A stretch of 43,404 nucleotides of DNA from JBBRYK01 sp038237665 (GCA_038237665.1 JBBRYK010000017.1:1-43404); one strand, 5' to 3'. Positions 17,867-25,550 are shown, counted from the first letter of the stretch. Notes: generated from the letters alone by a model not told the origin. A program made the numbers and translations.

Positions 17867-18850
17867 TCAGGTTCGGCCGGCCGCCTGCGCCGGCGGCCGG
17901 GTGATCTCGACCAGCGTCCGCTCGAGCTCGAGCTCGCCGGGCACCCGGCTCCCGCCCTTGAGGGCGTGGTCGAGGCGAGCCAGCCGCGTCACGGCGAAAC
18001 GAAGCTCCTCGACGCCGTAATTGCGCCCCTGGGCGAAGAGCTTCTCGACGTAAAACGGGTGTCGCTTCAGCTCCGAAGCCGCCTCCTTCGCGGTTTTGCC
18101 CTCGGCGTCGAAACGCTGGCAGTGGCGAACTCGCCGAACATGGCCCGCCAGCAGCCCGACCAGGCGTGTCAGCTCCCTGCGCACATCAGCTGCCTGCTCG
18201 AGCTGCGCCTCGCAGGCCGCGAGCGCACCGCCCACGTCGCGCCGACCCCACGCATCGGTGAGCCTGAACGAGGGTGACTCCGCCCGCGGCGCCACGAGCG
18301 CAGCGACGTCGTCCTCGCCGATTTCCTGGCCGTCTGCCCACACGGCGAGCTTTTCGATCTCGAGCTCCAGCTCGCCGAGACTTTCGCCGACGAGCTCGAC
18401 GAGAGCGCGGCAGGCGGCCGGCTCGACCCTGGCGTCAAGACGCGCAAACTGCTCTGCGACCCATTTCGAGAGATCCTTCTTGGCGACCTCGTAGGCAAGG
18501 AGCTCACCGGCCTGCGCGCAGGCTTTGGCGAGGGGGGTGTCACGTTTGATCGCCTCGCCGACGAGTGCAAGCACGGTCTCGGGCGCCGGGCTCTTGAGAT
18601 AGGCGCCCAGTGCCTTGACATCCGCTGCCTTCCAGCGATCGACCTCGGTGACCTCCACGAGGCGGCCGGCTCCCCCGAACAGGCCGAGCGCATTGCAGGC
18701 GGCAACCGCATCCTCGCCGCTGGTTTCGGCCGCCGACAGGCGCTCGACGGCGTCCGCGGCGAAATGTCCGCGCAGCCGAGCAAGAGCCCGATCGATCTTC
18801 GGCCTGTCCGTGCCGGTGAGCAGATAGACAGGCTTCAACTCGCTCGCCAC
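17867..18850 (-). CDS. holA: DNA polymerase III delta subunit
   Basis: A 327-residue clamp-loader subunit that opens the sliding clamp. The family features are PVYLLTGTDRPKIDRALARL at the start, LFGGAGRLVEVTEVDRWKAADV, and a helical C-terminal domain (HPFYVEKLFAQGRNYG, ALKGG). The P-loop is not functional, as usual for delta. The start is taken as GTG 18850, overlapping the comEC end by 16 nt and giving the normal length. It lies downstream of comEA-comEC, the order seen in many bacteria. Confidence 0.9.
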   Translation of the reverse strand: MASELKPVYLLTGTDRPKIDRALARLRGHFAADAVERLSAAETSGEDAVAACNALGLFGGAGRLVEVTEVDRWKAADVKALGAYLKSPAPETVLALVGEAIKRDTPLAKACAQAGELLAYEVAKKDLSKWVAEQFARLDARVEPAACRALVELVGESLGELELEIEKLAVWADGQEIGEDDVAALVAPRAESPSFRLTDAWGRRDVGGALAACEAQLEQAADVRRELTRLVGLLAGHVRRVRHCQRFDAEGKTAKEAASELKRHPFYVEKLFAQGRNYGVEELRFAVTRLARLDHALKGGSRVPGELELERTLVEITRPPAQAAGRT

Positions 18851-20277
18851 CGCCGCCAAGCATAGGCCGCGGCTGCCGCGGCCAGAAGCGTCAAACCCCA
18901 GGCGGCCGGAAGCCGCGCAAAGGGAAGCGAGCCGACGAGTCGTGCGCACCACCCGACATAGGAGGCGCAGCAGCCGGCCAGGAACGCGAGCGCGGCTGCT
19001 GCGCCCGGCGCGAATGGATGGAGCGCGGCGGCCCCGAAGGCCAGCCCGAGGAGAAACGGCATCGCCGGCTCTGCGATCAGGTTGGCCGGCACCGTGTACA
19101 GCGGCACGTTCCCGAACTGGAGGCAGAGGATCGGCGCCGTTGCAACCCCACACGCGATCGACACGGCTGCGACGCCGCGCACGGCATCCGGCATCGGGTA
19201 GCCCTCGAGTTTGCGCTGGATCGACCGTGCGAGCAGGAAGATCGCCGCGACTGCGGCGAAGGACAGCTGGAAGCCCGGATCGAGCACGTCGTAGGGGTTC
19301 CACGCCAGCAGCGCAAGCGCACCGATGAGCATGAAGTACCAACGGTCTCGTTCCCGGGCCATGAGCCAGGCGAGCGAACCGAGCGCGCCGGCGACGCCGG
19401 CGCGGACCACCGACGGCTGAGCGCCGACCGCCAGCACGTACGCACCGATCGCAGTAAGCGCGCAGATCTCGCCGACTGCCCGTCCAAGCCCGAGCAGCCA
19501 GACGATCCCGAGAGCACCTCCGGCAACGAGCGCGATGTTCTGGCCCGACACGGCCAGCAGGTGATAGAGGCCCGACGCCCGGAAACGGTCACGGAGACCC
19601 TCCGGCACGCCGCCGTCGTCGCCCAGCACGATCCCGACGAGGAGCTTGCGCCGCTCGCCCTGCGTCCCGGAGGCAAGAGCTGCCGTCAGCCCGCCGTGGA
19701 GACGATCCGCCACGCCGCCGAGTCCGCCTCTGCGGCCGAGCAGCCGCCACCGGTCGCCGTGGAAGACGACGTGGACGCCGTGGCGGCGAAGGAAACCCGC
19801 CTCGTCGTACCCGTTCGCCGGGGGACGCGGAGCGCGAACCACACCCAGCACCTGCAGGCGCGCACCCTGCGGCGGGGAACGTCCGAGCGGGAGCTCGAGC
19901 AGTACCGGTTCGTGGACGCGTCTACCTCCGAACCTCAGCATGCGCGCGGGAACGCGGAGAGAGAAGCCGCCGCGCCGCGGGGTGTCGGTGAGCTCCAGGA
20001 CCGCCCGGCCCCCACGGCCAACCTCTGCGTGGAGCGGGCTGCGGTCGAGCGCGTCGAGCCGGAGAGCGCCCCACGAGAGCCCGGCGAGCACAGCACCCAC
20101 GCAGGCGAGCGCGAGCCGAGGGCCGGAGCGCGTGGTGGACGAGAGCATCAGCGCGGCCGCGCACGCGAGCGCCGGGACCGGCCCGCGTAACCGCAGGAGG
20201 TTCGCACCCGCAAGCCCTAAGCACAGGGCTGCCACCAGACAGTGCTGCGGAAGCTGCACCGTCAGCCGCGCGATCAC
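18835..20277 (-). CDS. comEC: ComEC/Rec2 DNA-uptake channel protein (competence domain only)
   Basis: A 480-residue polytopic membrane protein of the ComEC/Rec2 family, the presumed channel for single-stranded DNA in natural transformation. The hallmark competence segment is LYHLLAVSGQNIALVAG followed by PSVVRAGVAGALGSLAW and DPGFQLSFAAVAAIF. An N-terminal soluble (OB-like) region lies near 85-180. The C-terminal metallo-beta-lactamase-like domain of B. subtilis-type ComEC (over 750 residues) is absent. The GTG at 20277 overlaps the comEA stop (GTGA). Confidence 0.9.
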   Translation of the reverse strand: MIARLTVQLPQHCLVAALCLGLAGANLLRLRGPVPALACAAALMLSSTTRSGPRLALACVGAVLAGLSWGALRLDALDRSPLHAEVGRGGRAVLELTDTPRRGGFSLRVPARMLRFGGRRVHEPVLLELPLGRSPPQGARLQVLGVVRAPRPPANGYDEAGFLRRHGVHVVFHGDRWRLLGRRGGLGGVADRLHGGLTAALASGTQGERRKLLVGIVLGDDGGVPEGLRDRFRASGLYHLLAVSGQNIALVAGGALGIVWLLGLGRAVGEICALTAIGAYVLAVGAQPSVVRAGVAGALGSLAWLMARERDRWYFMLIGALALLAWNPYDVLDPGFQLSFAAVAAIFLLARSIQRKLEGYPMPDAVRGVAAVSIACGVATAPILCLQFGNVPLYTVPANLIAEPAMPFLLGLAFGAAALHPFAPGAAAALAFLAGCCASYVGWCARLVGSLPFARLPAAWGLTLLAAAAAAYAWRRWRAS

Positions 20278-20858
20278 GGTGCGACGAGCTTTCTCAGGTC
20301 GTCGAGCCGCGCCGGACCGATGCCCGGGACGCCGTCGAGTTCGTCCACGGAGGCGAACGCACCGTGCGCTGTCCGGTAGTCGAGGATCTTCTGCGCCGTG
20401 ACCGGGCCTACCCCGGGTAACGAGTCGAGCTCCTCGAGTGTCGCGGTATTGAGATGGACCGGCCCGTGCGCCGCGGCAGTCGCCTGCGGAGGGACGCCGG
20501 CTATGCCGGGGGCGACCTTGGCCGGCACCACCACCTGCTCGCCGTCCGCGAGCGGCGCGGCCAGGTTGACGGCGGTGAGGTCGGCGCTCCTCCTCGCGCC
20601 ACCCGCCCTGGCCACGGCGTCGGCGATCCGCTCGCCCTGTCGGAGCCGGTACAGGCCGGGGCGGCGGACGGCGCCGACGACGTGGACGACGAGTCGTGGC
20701 GGCGAAACGGGGAGGCGCGGCACGCGCAGCCGGGCCGCGCGCGGGTCAGCCGACGAAGCGCCGGCCGATGCGAAGTATCGGCCGGCAACGAGCAGCAGCA
20801 CACCTGCGGCGAGCGCCGCGACCAGGAGCTGTCGGCGTGAGAAGGGTAGGCTGTCCAT
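20274..20858 (-). CDS. comEA: ComEA-type DNA receptor for competence
   Basis: A 194-residue membrane-anchored DNA-binding protein. Residues 11-28 form one transmembrane helix (QLLVAALAAGVLLLVAG). About 55-110 is an SLBB domain (VHVVGAVRRPGLYRL, NLAAPLADGEQVVVP). The C-terminus has the double helix-hairpin-helix DNA-binding unit NTATLEELDSLPGVGPVTA and DELDGVPGIGPARL. The ATG at 20858 is chosen because the anchor begins just after it. The start codon lies in the arm of a perfect inverted repeat (20857-20880). The upstream in-frame extension has no hydrophobic or family features. Confidence 0.92.
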   Translation of the reverse strand: MDSLPFSRRQLLVAALAAGVLLLVAGRYFASAGASSADPRAARLRVPRLPVSPPRLVVHVVGAVRRPGLYRLRQGERIADAVARAGGARRSADLTAVNLAAPLADGEQVVVPAKVAPGIAGVPPQATAAAHGPVHLNTATLEELDSLPGVGPVTAQKILDYRTAHGAFASVDELDGVPGIGPARLDDLRKLVAP

Positions 20859-20880
20859 CGTTGCCCATGATGGCAACGAT
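20857..20880 (-). promoter_or_regulatory. Perfect 9-bp inverted repeat at the comEA start
   Basis: ATCGTTGCC (20857-20865) and GGCAACGAT (20872-20880) are perfect complements with a 6-nt spacer. The first two bases of the comEA ATG are the last two of the repeat. As DNA it could be a repressor operator; as RNA the hairpin would hold the start codon and block translation. Confidence 0.5.
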
Positions 20881-20972
20881 GACGTGCCTTGTCTGTGACG
20901 AAAGTGGGCCGAATGTGTGCCGGCGCTTTCCGTCCTACGCCGAGTAGCGGACCCGACCCTCCCGCAGGCATC

Positions 20973-21368
20973 ATGTCGAGCGTGAGACGACTCGTGCTGC
21001 CGCTGGCCTTCGGCGGGCTGGCGGCGACGCTCGCCGCCGGCCTCGCTCTGGCCGCAAACTCTCCTGCTGCGCCCAGCGGCCTGCACGGTGTCGTCTACCG
21101 CGGGCCGACAACCCCTGTTTGCCGAGCGGGCATCCCGTGCGACGCCCCGGCTGCCGGCGTGACGCTCGTCTTCAGCCGGCCCGGGATCAAAAAGCACACG
21201 GCCAAGACGAAAGCCGACGGCTCATACCGCATCCTGCTTCCGGCCTCCATCTACACGGTGACGACCGATCAGGGACCGTTCGGGCGCACGCCGTCTCCGC
21301 ATCGGATCAAGGTCCGGCTGCAGCACGTCGACAAGCTCGACTTCCACATCGACACGGGCATCCGCTAG
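20973..21368 (+). CDS. Small secreted protein with a carboxypeptidase-regulatory/transthyretin-like domain
   Basis: A 131-residue protein. Residues 1-28 look like a Sec signal peptide: positive MSSVRR, a hydrophobic core LVLPLAFGGLAATLAAGLAL, then AANSPA. The rest, GLHGVVYRGPTTPVC, PAAGVTLVFSRPG, KTKADGSYRILLPASIYTVTT, follows the pattern of CarboxypepD_reg-like beta-sandwich domains (variable loop, then T-x-A-D-G-x-Y-x-I-x-L-P). Two cysteines could form a disulfide. The function is unknown. The ATG at 20973 gives the signal peptide; it is alone on the plus strand and converges on leuS with a 35-nt gap. Confidence 0.75.
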   Translation: MSSVRRLVLPLAFGGLAATLAAGLALAANSPAAPSGLHGVVYRGPTTPVCRAGIPCDAPAAGVTLVFSRPGIKKHTAKTKADGSYRILLPASIYTVTTDQGPFGRTPSPHRIKVRLQHVDKLDFHIDTGIR

Positions 21369-21403
21369 CCGACCTCGGACCCCGCGCGTCGGGTAAGCCG
21401 TGG

Positions 21404-23854
21404 CTAGACGACCAGATTGACGAGCTTGCCCGGCACGACGATCACGTCGCGGATCGGCTTTCCGTCCAGGTGCGCCTGCACCCGTGGCAGCGCTTTCGCG
21501 CGCGCGACGAGCTCCTCCTCCGCGAGGCCCACCTCGACCTCGACCCGATCCCGGACGCGGCCGTTCACCTGGACGACCAGCTGGAAGGTCTCGCGCACCA
21601 GCAGCGCCGGATCGGCGACCGGCCAGGGCTCCTCCCAGACCGGCGTCTTGTGCCCGAGGCGCTCCCAGAGCTCAGCCGTGATGTGGGGTGTGTACGGCTG
21701 AAGCAAGCTGACGGCCGTCTCGGCCGCGAAGCGCGCCGCCGGATCCCCGGGTGCATCGCCCAGCTCGTTCACGAGCTCGCGCACTGCCGAGATCGCGGTG
21801 TGAAAGTGGAGCCGGCGATCGATGTCGTCGCTCACCTTGGCGATCGTCTCGTGCGCCTTGCGCGCCAAGGGAGTCGGCTCCGCGCTGGGGTCAGCGTCTG
21901 CAGCAGCGATGACCACTCGCCAGAGCTTGCGGATGAAGCGCACGGTCCCCTCGAAACCACTGTCGGTCCAGGCCCGGTCCTGATCGGGCGGGCTGTCGGA
22001 GAGGACGTAGAGCCGGACGGCGTCTGCTCCGTGCGCCTCGACCAGCTCGTCCGGCCCGATCACGTTGCCGCGCGACTTGGACATCTTCGTCCCGGCGAAA
22101 CGGACCCACCCCTGGTGGAACAGGCGCGCGAAAGGCTCGCGAAAGCCGAGGAGACCGAGATCGTTCAGCACCTTGACGAAGAACCGCGAATAGAGCAGAT
22201 GGCCGGTCGCGTGCTCGATCCCGCCGATGTACTGGTCGACCGGGCACCAGTAGTCGACGATCTGGCGATCCCACGGTGCAGACTCGTTACGAGGGTCGCA
22301 GTAGCGGAGGAAGTACCACGACGAGTCGACGAACGTATCCATCGTGTCCGCCTCGCGGCGGCCCGGTCCTCCGCAGCGCGGGCAGGGGACGTTCATCCAC
22401 TCCTCGTTGGAGGCGAGCGGAGGCTTCCCTTTCGGCCGGTAGTCCTCGACCTCCGGCAGGAGGACCGGGAGCTCGTCCTCGGGAACCGGCACGATCCCGC
22501 ACGCTTCGCAGTAGACGATCGGAATCGGGCAGCCCCAGTAGCGCTGCCGGGAGAACCCCCAGTCGCGCAGGCGGAAGCTGATCGCCGGGCGGCCGCGGCC
22601 CGTGGAGGCAAGCCACTCGACGATCGCCCTTGCGCCTTCCGGGGCGGGCAGGCCGGTGAATTGGCCCGAGTTGACGAGACGCTCGCCCTCCGAATGGGCG
22701 ACGAACGCTTCTTCCTCCGCGTCGCCGCCATCCTCCGGCTCCACAACGGTCACGACCGGAAGGCCAAAGGCCTGGGCGAACTCGAAGTCCCGCTCGTCGT
22801 GCGCCGGCACGCCCATGATCGCGCCCGTCCCGTAGTCCATCAGGACATAGTCGGCGATCCAGATCGGAATGGGCTCGTCCGTCGCCGGGTTGATCGCATA
22901 CCGCCCGGTGAAGACCCCGGTCTTCTCCCGGTCGGCTGCGAGTCGCTCCTCGCCGCGGGCCGCCGCGGTGCGCTTCACGTACTCGTTGACCGCGTCTTCC
23001 GCCGCGGTCCCCTCGGCGAGTCGCCGCGCGAGCGGATGCTCCGGCGCCAGCACGAAGAAGGTCGCGCCGAAGACGGTGTCCGGCCTCGTCGTGAAAACCG
23101 GAATGTCGAGATCGAGCTCGTCCACCCGGAAGAGCAGCTCGGCACCCTCGGAGCGGCCGATCCAGTTGCGCTGAATGGCCATCGTCCGCTCAGGCCACGA
23201 CACGACCCCGTCGTACCGACGGAGCTCGTCTGCATACGCGGTGATGCGGAAGAACCATTGCTCGAGGCTCTTGGCCTCGACCTCGGCACCGCAGCGCTCG
23301 CAGCGCCCGTCGATCACCTGCTCGTTGGCAAGCACCGTCTGGTCGTTCGGGCACCAGTTCACGGGCGCCTCGGCGCGGTAGGCGAGATCTTCCTCGTAGA
23401 ACTTGAGGAACAGCCATTGCGTCCACCGGTAGTACTCGGGCTCGTGTGCCGAAACTTCGCGGTCCCAGTCGATGTGCCAGCCGAGGCGGCGCATCTGCTT
23501 GCGGATGCTGGCGATGTTCCGTTCGGTGATCTCGCGCGGGTGGGCACCCTCGCGGATGGCGGCGTTCTCGGCCGGCAGCCCGAACGAGTCGAACCCCATC
23601 GGCCGCAGCACCCGGTATCCCTGGCGCCGCCGGAAATAGGTGAGGACGTCCCCCATCGTGTAGTTGAGGACATGCCCCATATGGAGGACCCCCGAGGGAT
23701 AGGGGAGCATCTCGAGCATGTAGAAGTGGTCCGGGTCGGCGTCTTCGCCCGGGTCGGGGTTCGCGACCGCGAACGTCCGCTGGTCGGCCCAGACCTGCTG
23801 CCACTTCGGTTCGATTTCCTTCGGGTCGTACAGGTCGATCGCCTCCGCGAACAA
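21404..23854 (-). CDS. leuS: Leucine-tRNA ligase
   Basis: An 816-residue class I synthetase charging tRNA-Leu. HIGH appears as HMGH at 58-61 (PYPSGVLHMGHV). The editing domain has TTRPDTVFGATFFVLAPEHPL and GTGAIMGVPAHDERD. A zinc-type CEACG/CPRCGGPG module follows, and the KMSKS loop is in GTKMSKSRGN near residue 590. Two starts are possible: TTG at 23854, lying in the T-run of the leader terminator with GAGAGG as Shine-Dalgarno in the hairpin arm, or CTG at 23833 (reading M-Y-D-P-K-E-I) with GGAGG 8 nt before it. The CTG fits the family N-terminus better. An attenuator-like leader precedes it. Confidence 0.96.
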   Translation of the reverse strand: MFAEAIDLYDPKEIEPKWQQVWADQRTFAVANPDPGEDADPDHFYMLEMLPYPSGVLHMGHVLNYTMGDVLTYFRRRQGYRVLRPMGFDSFGLPAENAAIREGAHPREITERNIASIRKQMRRLGWHIDWDREVSAHEPEYYRWTQWLFLKFYEEDLAYRAEAPVNWCPNDQTVLANEQVIDGRCERCGAEVEAKSLEQWFFRITAYADELRRYDGVVSWPERTMAIQRNWIGRSEGAELLFRVDELDLDIPVFTTRPDTVFGATFFVLAPEHPLARRLAEGTAAEDAVNEYVKRTAAARGEERLAADREKTGVFTGRYAINPATDEPIPIWIADYVLMDYGTGAIMGVPAHDERDFEFAQAFGLPVVTVVEPEDGGDAEEEAFVAHSEGERLVNSGQFTGLPAPEGARAIVEWLASTGRGRPAISFRLRDWGFSRQRYWGCPIPIVYCEACGIVPVPEDELPVLLPEVEDYRPKGKPPLASNEEWMNVPCPRCGGPGRREADTMDTFVDSSWYFLRYCDPRNESAPWDRQIVDYWCPVDQYIGGIEHATGHLLYSRFFVKVLNDLGLLGFREPFARLFHQGWVRFAGTKMSKSRGNVIGPDELVEAHGADAVRLYVLSDSPPDQDRAWTDSGFEGTVRFIRKLWRVVIAAADADPSAEPTPLARKAHETIAKVSDDIDRRLHFHTAISAVRELVNELGDAPGDPAARFAAETAVSLLQPYTPHITAELWERLGHKTPVWEEPWPVADPALLVRETFQLVVQVNGRVRDRVEVEVGLAEEELVARAKALPRVQAHLDGKPIRDVIVVPGKLVNLVV

Positions 23855-23876
23855 AAAAGCCTCTCGATCGAGAGGC
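23853..23876 (-). terminator. Intrinsic terminator in the leuS leader (attenuator)
   Basis: GCCTCTCGATCGAGAGGC (23859-23876) is a perfect 18-nt palindrome, followed on the minus strand by six T (23858-23853). It lies between the leuS promoter and the coding region, so it can only act as an attenuator. Its 3' arm also contains GAGAGG, the only Shine-Dalgarno-like sequence for the TTG start, so the hairpin could hide the ribosome site as well. Confidence 0.75.
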
Positions 23877-23880
23877 CATG

Positions 23881-23914
23881 GGAAGCTGGCGCGGACTTCC
23901 CCGCGTTCGCTTCC
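23881..23914 (-). promoter_or_regulatory. Nested hairpin in the leuS leader
   Basis: On the minus strand GGAAGC (23914-23909) pairs with GCTTCC (23886-23881), enclosing CGCGG (23905-23901) paired with CCGCG (23894-23890) around GGAAGT. A second copy of the GGAAG motif in the loop could pair instead with CTTCCC. It sits between the leader peptide and the terminator, where an anti- or pre-terminator structure would be expected. Confidence 0.5.
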
Positions 23915-23918
23915 TTGA

Positions 23919-23939
23919 CTACAGAAGGAGCTCCTTCAC
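23919..23939 (-). CDS. leuS leader peptide, M-K-E-L-L-L
   Basis: The minus strand reads GTG AAG GAG CTC CTT CTG TAG: a six-codon peptide whose last three codons are all leucine, immediately upstream of leuS. The GTG is 8 nt after the -10 box, the leaderless spacing used elsewhere here, so it needs no Shine-Dalgarno. Ribosome stalling at these codons when charged tRNA-Leu is scarce is the classic attenuation signal. GAAGGAGCTCCTTC, covering the Leu codons, is itself a perfect palindrome. It is too short to be proved by composition alone; position and context are the evidence. Confidence 0.7.
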   Translation of the reverse strand: MKELLL

Positions 23940-23947
23940 GGGCCGTG

Positions 23948-23976
23948 ACTGTAGCAAGTGTTAGCGTCGCAGTCAG
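23948..23976 (-). promoter_or_regulatory. leuS promoter (-35 and -10)
   Basis: On the minus strand CTGACT (23976-23971) and TACAGT (23953-23948) are separated by exactly 17 nt. The -10 box ends 8 nt before the leader-peptide GTG, giving a leader mRNA of about 85 nt before leuS. This is among the few promoters here with a recognisable -35. Confidence 0.55.
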
Positions 23977-23996
23977 GCATTCGAGAGGAGGGCGAC

Positions 23997-24392
23997 ATGG
24001 CCGGTTACACGGTGCAGAAGCTGACCGAGGTTGAGAATCAGGGCAAGAATTTCGGCTTCGACGAGACCGACTTCGAGCTGCGGATGGCCCGCGTGGCGCT
24101 GGATTGCGTCAGCTGCGGGATCTCGTACGAGCGCTTCGCGCCGGGCTGGCGGATGCCCTTCGGCCACAAGCACAAGCAGCAGGAGGAGATCTACGTCCTC
24201 GTGTCCGGCTCGGCGCGGGCAAAGCTGGACGACGAGATCATCGACCTCGAGCCCTTGACGGCGGTCCGCGTAGCCCCGGAGACGATGCGTGCGATCGAGG
24301 CCGGCCCCGAGGGCGCCGAGCTGATCGTCGTCGGCGCACCGAACACCGGCCCGGGCGACGGCGAGATCGCGCAGGGCTGGTGGAGCGACTGA
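23997..24392 (+). CDS. Cupin-domain protein
   Basis: A 131-residue single-domain cupin. The metal-binding first motif is in GHKHKQQEEIYVLVSGSARAKL (His, His and Glu), and the second region is LEPLTAVRVAPETMRAIEAG. These small beta-barrels bind a metal and act as enzymes or ligand binders; the substrate cannot be inferred. The ATG at 23997 follows an excellent Shine-Dalgarno (GAGGAGGG, 6 nt), unusual in this window. It diverges from leuS across a 142-nt region holding the leuS attenuator. A 174-nt gap to argC follows, so it is probably monocistronic. Confidence 0.88.
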   Translation: MAGYTVQKLTEVENQGKNFGFDETDFELRMARVALDCVSCGISYERFAPGWRMPFGHKHKQQEEIYVLVSGSARAKLDDEIIDLEPLTAVRVAPETMRAIEAGPEGAELIVVGAPNTGPGDGEIAQGWWSD

Positions 24393-24443
24393 GCCACCTG
24401 GCCGCCTTCTCGACACCGCTCTAGTAGTAGGAAGGCGCGCCCG

Positions 24444-24463
24444 GCCTCCTCCCCGCTGCGAGC
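24444..24463 (-). repeat. Copy 2 of a 20-nt intergenic repeat
   Basis: The reverse complement of 7614-7633, identical over 20 nt. It lies 103 nt upstream of argC, in the 174-nt gap after the cupin gene. The remainder of that gap also contains the argC promoter and a weak inverted repeat TCGGCG/CGCCGA (about 24468 and 24491). Confidence 0.6.
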
Positions 24464-24530
24464 ATACTCGGCGAAGGCATACGTGTTTGCGCCGAATATG
24501 CGCCAAAACCGCACGTCTCGGCGGGACTCT

Positions 24531-24560
24531 TTGCATGTTAGGCGTGATAATGCGTAATAT
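24531..24560 (+). promoter_or_regulatory. argC promoter (-35 and -10)
   Basis: TTGCAT (24531-24536) and TAATAT (24555-24560) are spaced by 18 nt. The -10 box ends 6 nt before the argC ATG at 24567, so the arginine operon mRNA is probably leaderless, although GCAGGG could serve as a weak ribosome site. Confidence 0.6.
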
Positions 24561-24563
24561 GCA
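24551..24563 (+). promoter_or_regulatory. Probable ArgR operator (ARG box) over the argC -10 box
   Basis: TGCGTAATATGCA is nearly palindromic (TGCgTA/TATGCA) and AT-rich in a GC-rich setting, like ARG boxes, which are about 18 bp with inverted AT-rich halves. It covers the -10 box. A second, weaker half-site TTGCATGTTA starts at 24531. The operon encodes ArgR itself, so arginine-dependent repression is likely. Confidence 0.55.
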
Positions 24564-24566
24564 GGG

Positions 24567-25550
24567 ATGCCGACCGCCGCGATCGCCGGCTGTGCCGGGT
24601 ACACGGGGCAGGAGACGCTCGACCGCGTCCTCTGCCACCCTGAGCTCGACCTGATCGCGCTCGGGTCGGACTCGCTCGCGGGAGCACCGGCCTCGGCGCT
24701 CGATCCGAGGCTCGCCGTGGCTGACGTCCCGGACTTCGTTCCGGTTGACGAGGCGCTCGCAGCCGGCGCCGACGTCCTCTTCCTCTGCCTCGGGCACGAG
24801 CGCTCCGCGGCGTTCGAGGCCCCATCGGAAGCCGTCGTGGTCGACCTCTCGGGAGCGCACCGGCTCCAGGACGCCGGGCTCTACCCGGAGTGGTACGGCT
24901 TCGATCATCCGCAGGCGGCCGGGCTCTCCGAGTGGGGCTACTCGCTGCCCGAGCTCTTCCCACCCAGAGGACCGCTGATCGCGAACCCGGGCTGCTATGC
25001 AACGGCGGCGCTGCTCGCCCTGGCTCCGCTTGCAGACGCGATCGACGTGGGTACCGTCGTCGTCGACGCCAAATCGGGCGTCTCCGGCGCCGGACGCGGT
25101 CTCAAGGCCGCCTCGCACGCCGGGTTCGTGCTCGACAACGTCTCGCCCTACCGGATCGGGACGCACCAGCACGCTCCGGAGCTGGCACAGGCGCTTGGCT
25201 TTCCCGTCTGCTTCGTCCCGCACCTCCTGCCGGTGCGGAGAGGCCTGCTCGCCACCTGCTACGTCAGGGCCACCGAGCCCGACCTGCGGGATCGGCTCGA
25301 GGCCGCCTACGCCGCGACGCCGGCCGTGCGCCTGCTCCCCGAAGAGACCGCGCCGGAACTTTCTCGGGTCCAGGGGACCGACGCCGCTGAGGTCGCCCTG
25401 TACGAGGACACCGCAACCGGTCTCAGCATCGTCGTCTGTGCTCTCGACAACCTCGGGAAGGGTGCCGCTGGGCAGGCCGTCCAGAACGCGAACCTGGCGC
25501 TGGGGCTGACCGAGACCCTGGGCCTTCGGCTCTCGGGAGTGCTCGTATGA
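24567..25550 (+). CDS. argC: N-acetyl-gamma-glutamyl-phosphate reductase
   Basis: A 327-residue NADPH-dependent enzyme of the third step of arginine synthesis, reducing N-acetylglutamyl phosphate to the semialdehyde. The dinucleotide-binding start is AIAGCAGYTGQETL, the catalytic cysteine lies in NPGCYATAALL, and VDAKSGVSGAGRG and PHLLPVRRGLLATCYV follow. It is slightly shorter than usual (about 340). It is the first gene of the operon, with its own promoter and probable ArgR site, and its stop overlaps the start of a small bridging reading frame (ATGA). Confidence 0.95.
   Translation: MPTAAIAGCAGYTGQETLDRVLCHPELDLIALGSDSLAGAPASALDPRLAVADVPDFVPVDEALAAGADVLFLCLGHERSAAFEAPSEAVVVDLSGAHRLQDAGLYPEWYGFDHPQAAGLSEWGYSLPELFPPRGPLIANPGCYATAALLALAPLADAIDVGTVVVDAKSGVSGAGRGLKAASHAGFVLDNVSPYRIGTHQHAPELAQALGFPVCFVPHLLPVRRGLLATCYVRATEPDLRDRLEAAYAATPAVRLLPEETAPELSRVQGTDAAEVALYEDTATGLSIVVCALDNLGKGAAGQAVQNANLALGLTETLGLRLSGVLV

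Noticed and set aside
23853..23976. T-box riboswitch before leuS
   Set aside because: The leader is only about 85 nt and no T-box sequence (AGGGTGGNACCGCG-like) or specifier stem is present. The leucine-codon peptide explains it better.
21119..24034. A 971-codon plus-strand frame opposite leuS
   Set aside because: It is an antisense shadow of leuS; the sensible plus-strand gene there is the small secreted protein in another frame.
24393..24440. Terminator after the cupin gene
   Set aside because: GCCTTC/GAAGGC arms exist but enclose a loop of about 20 nt, and no T-run follows.
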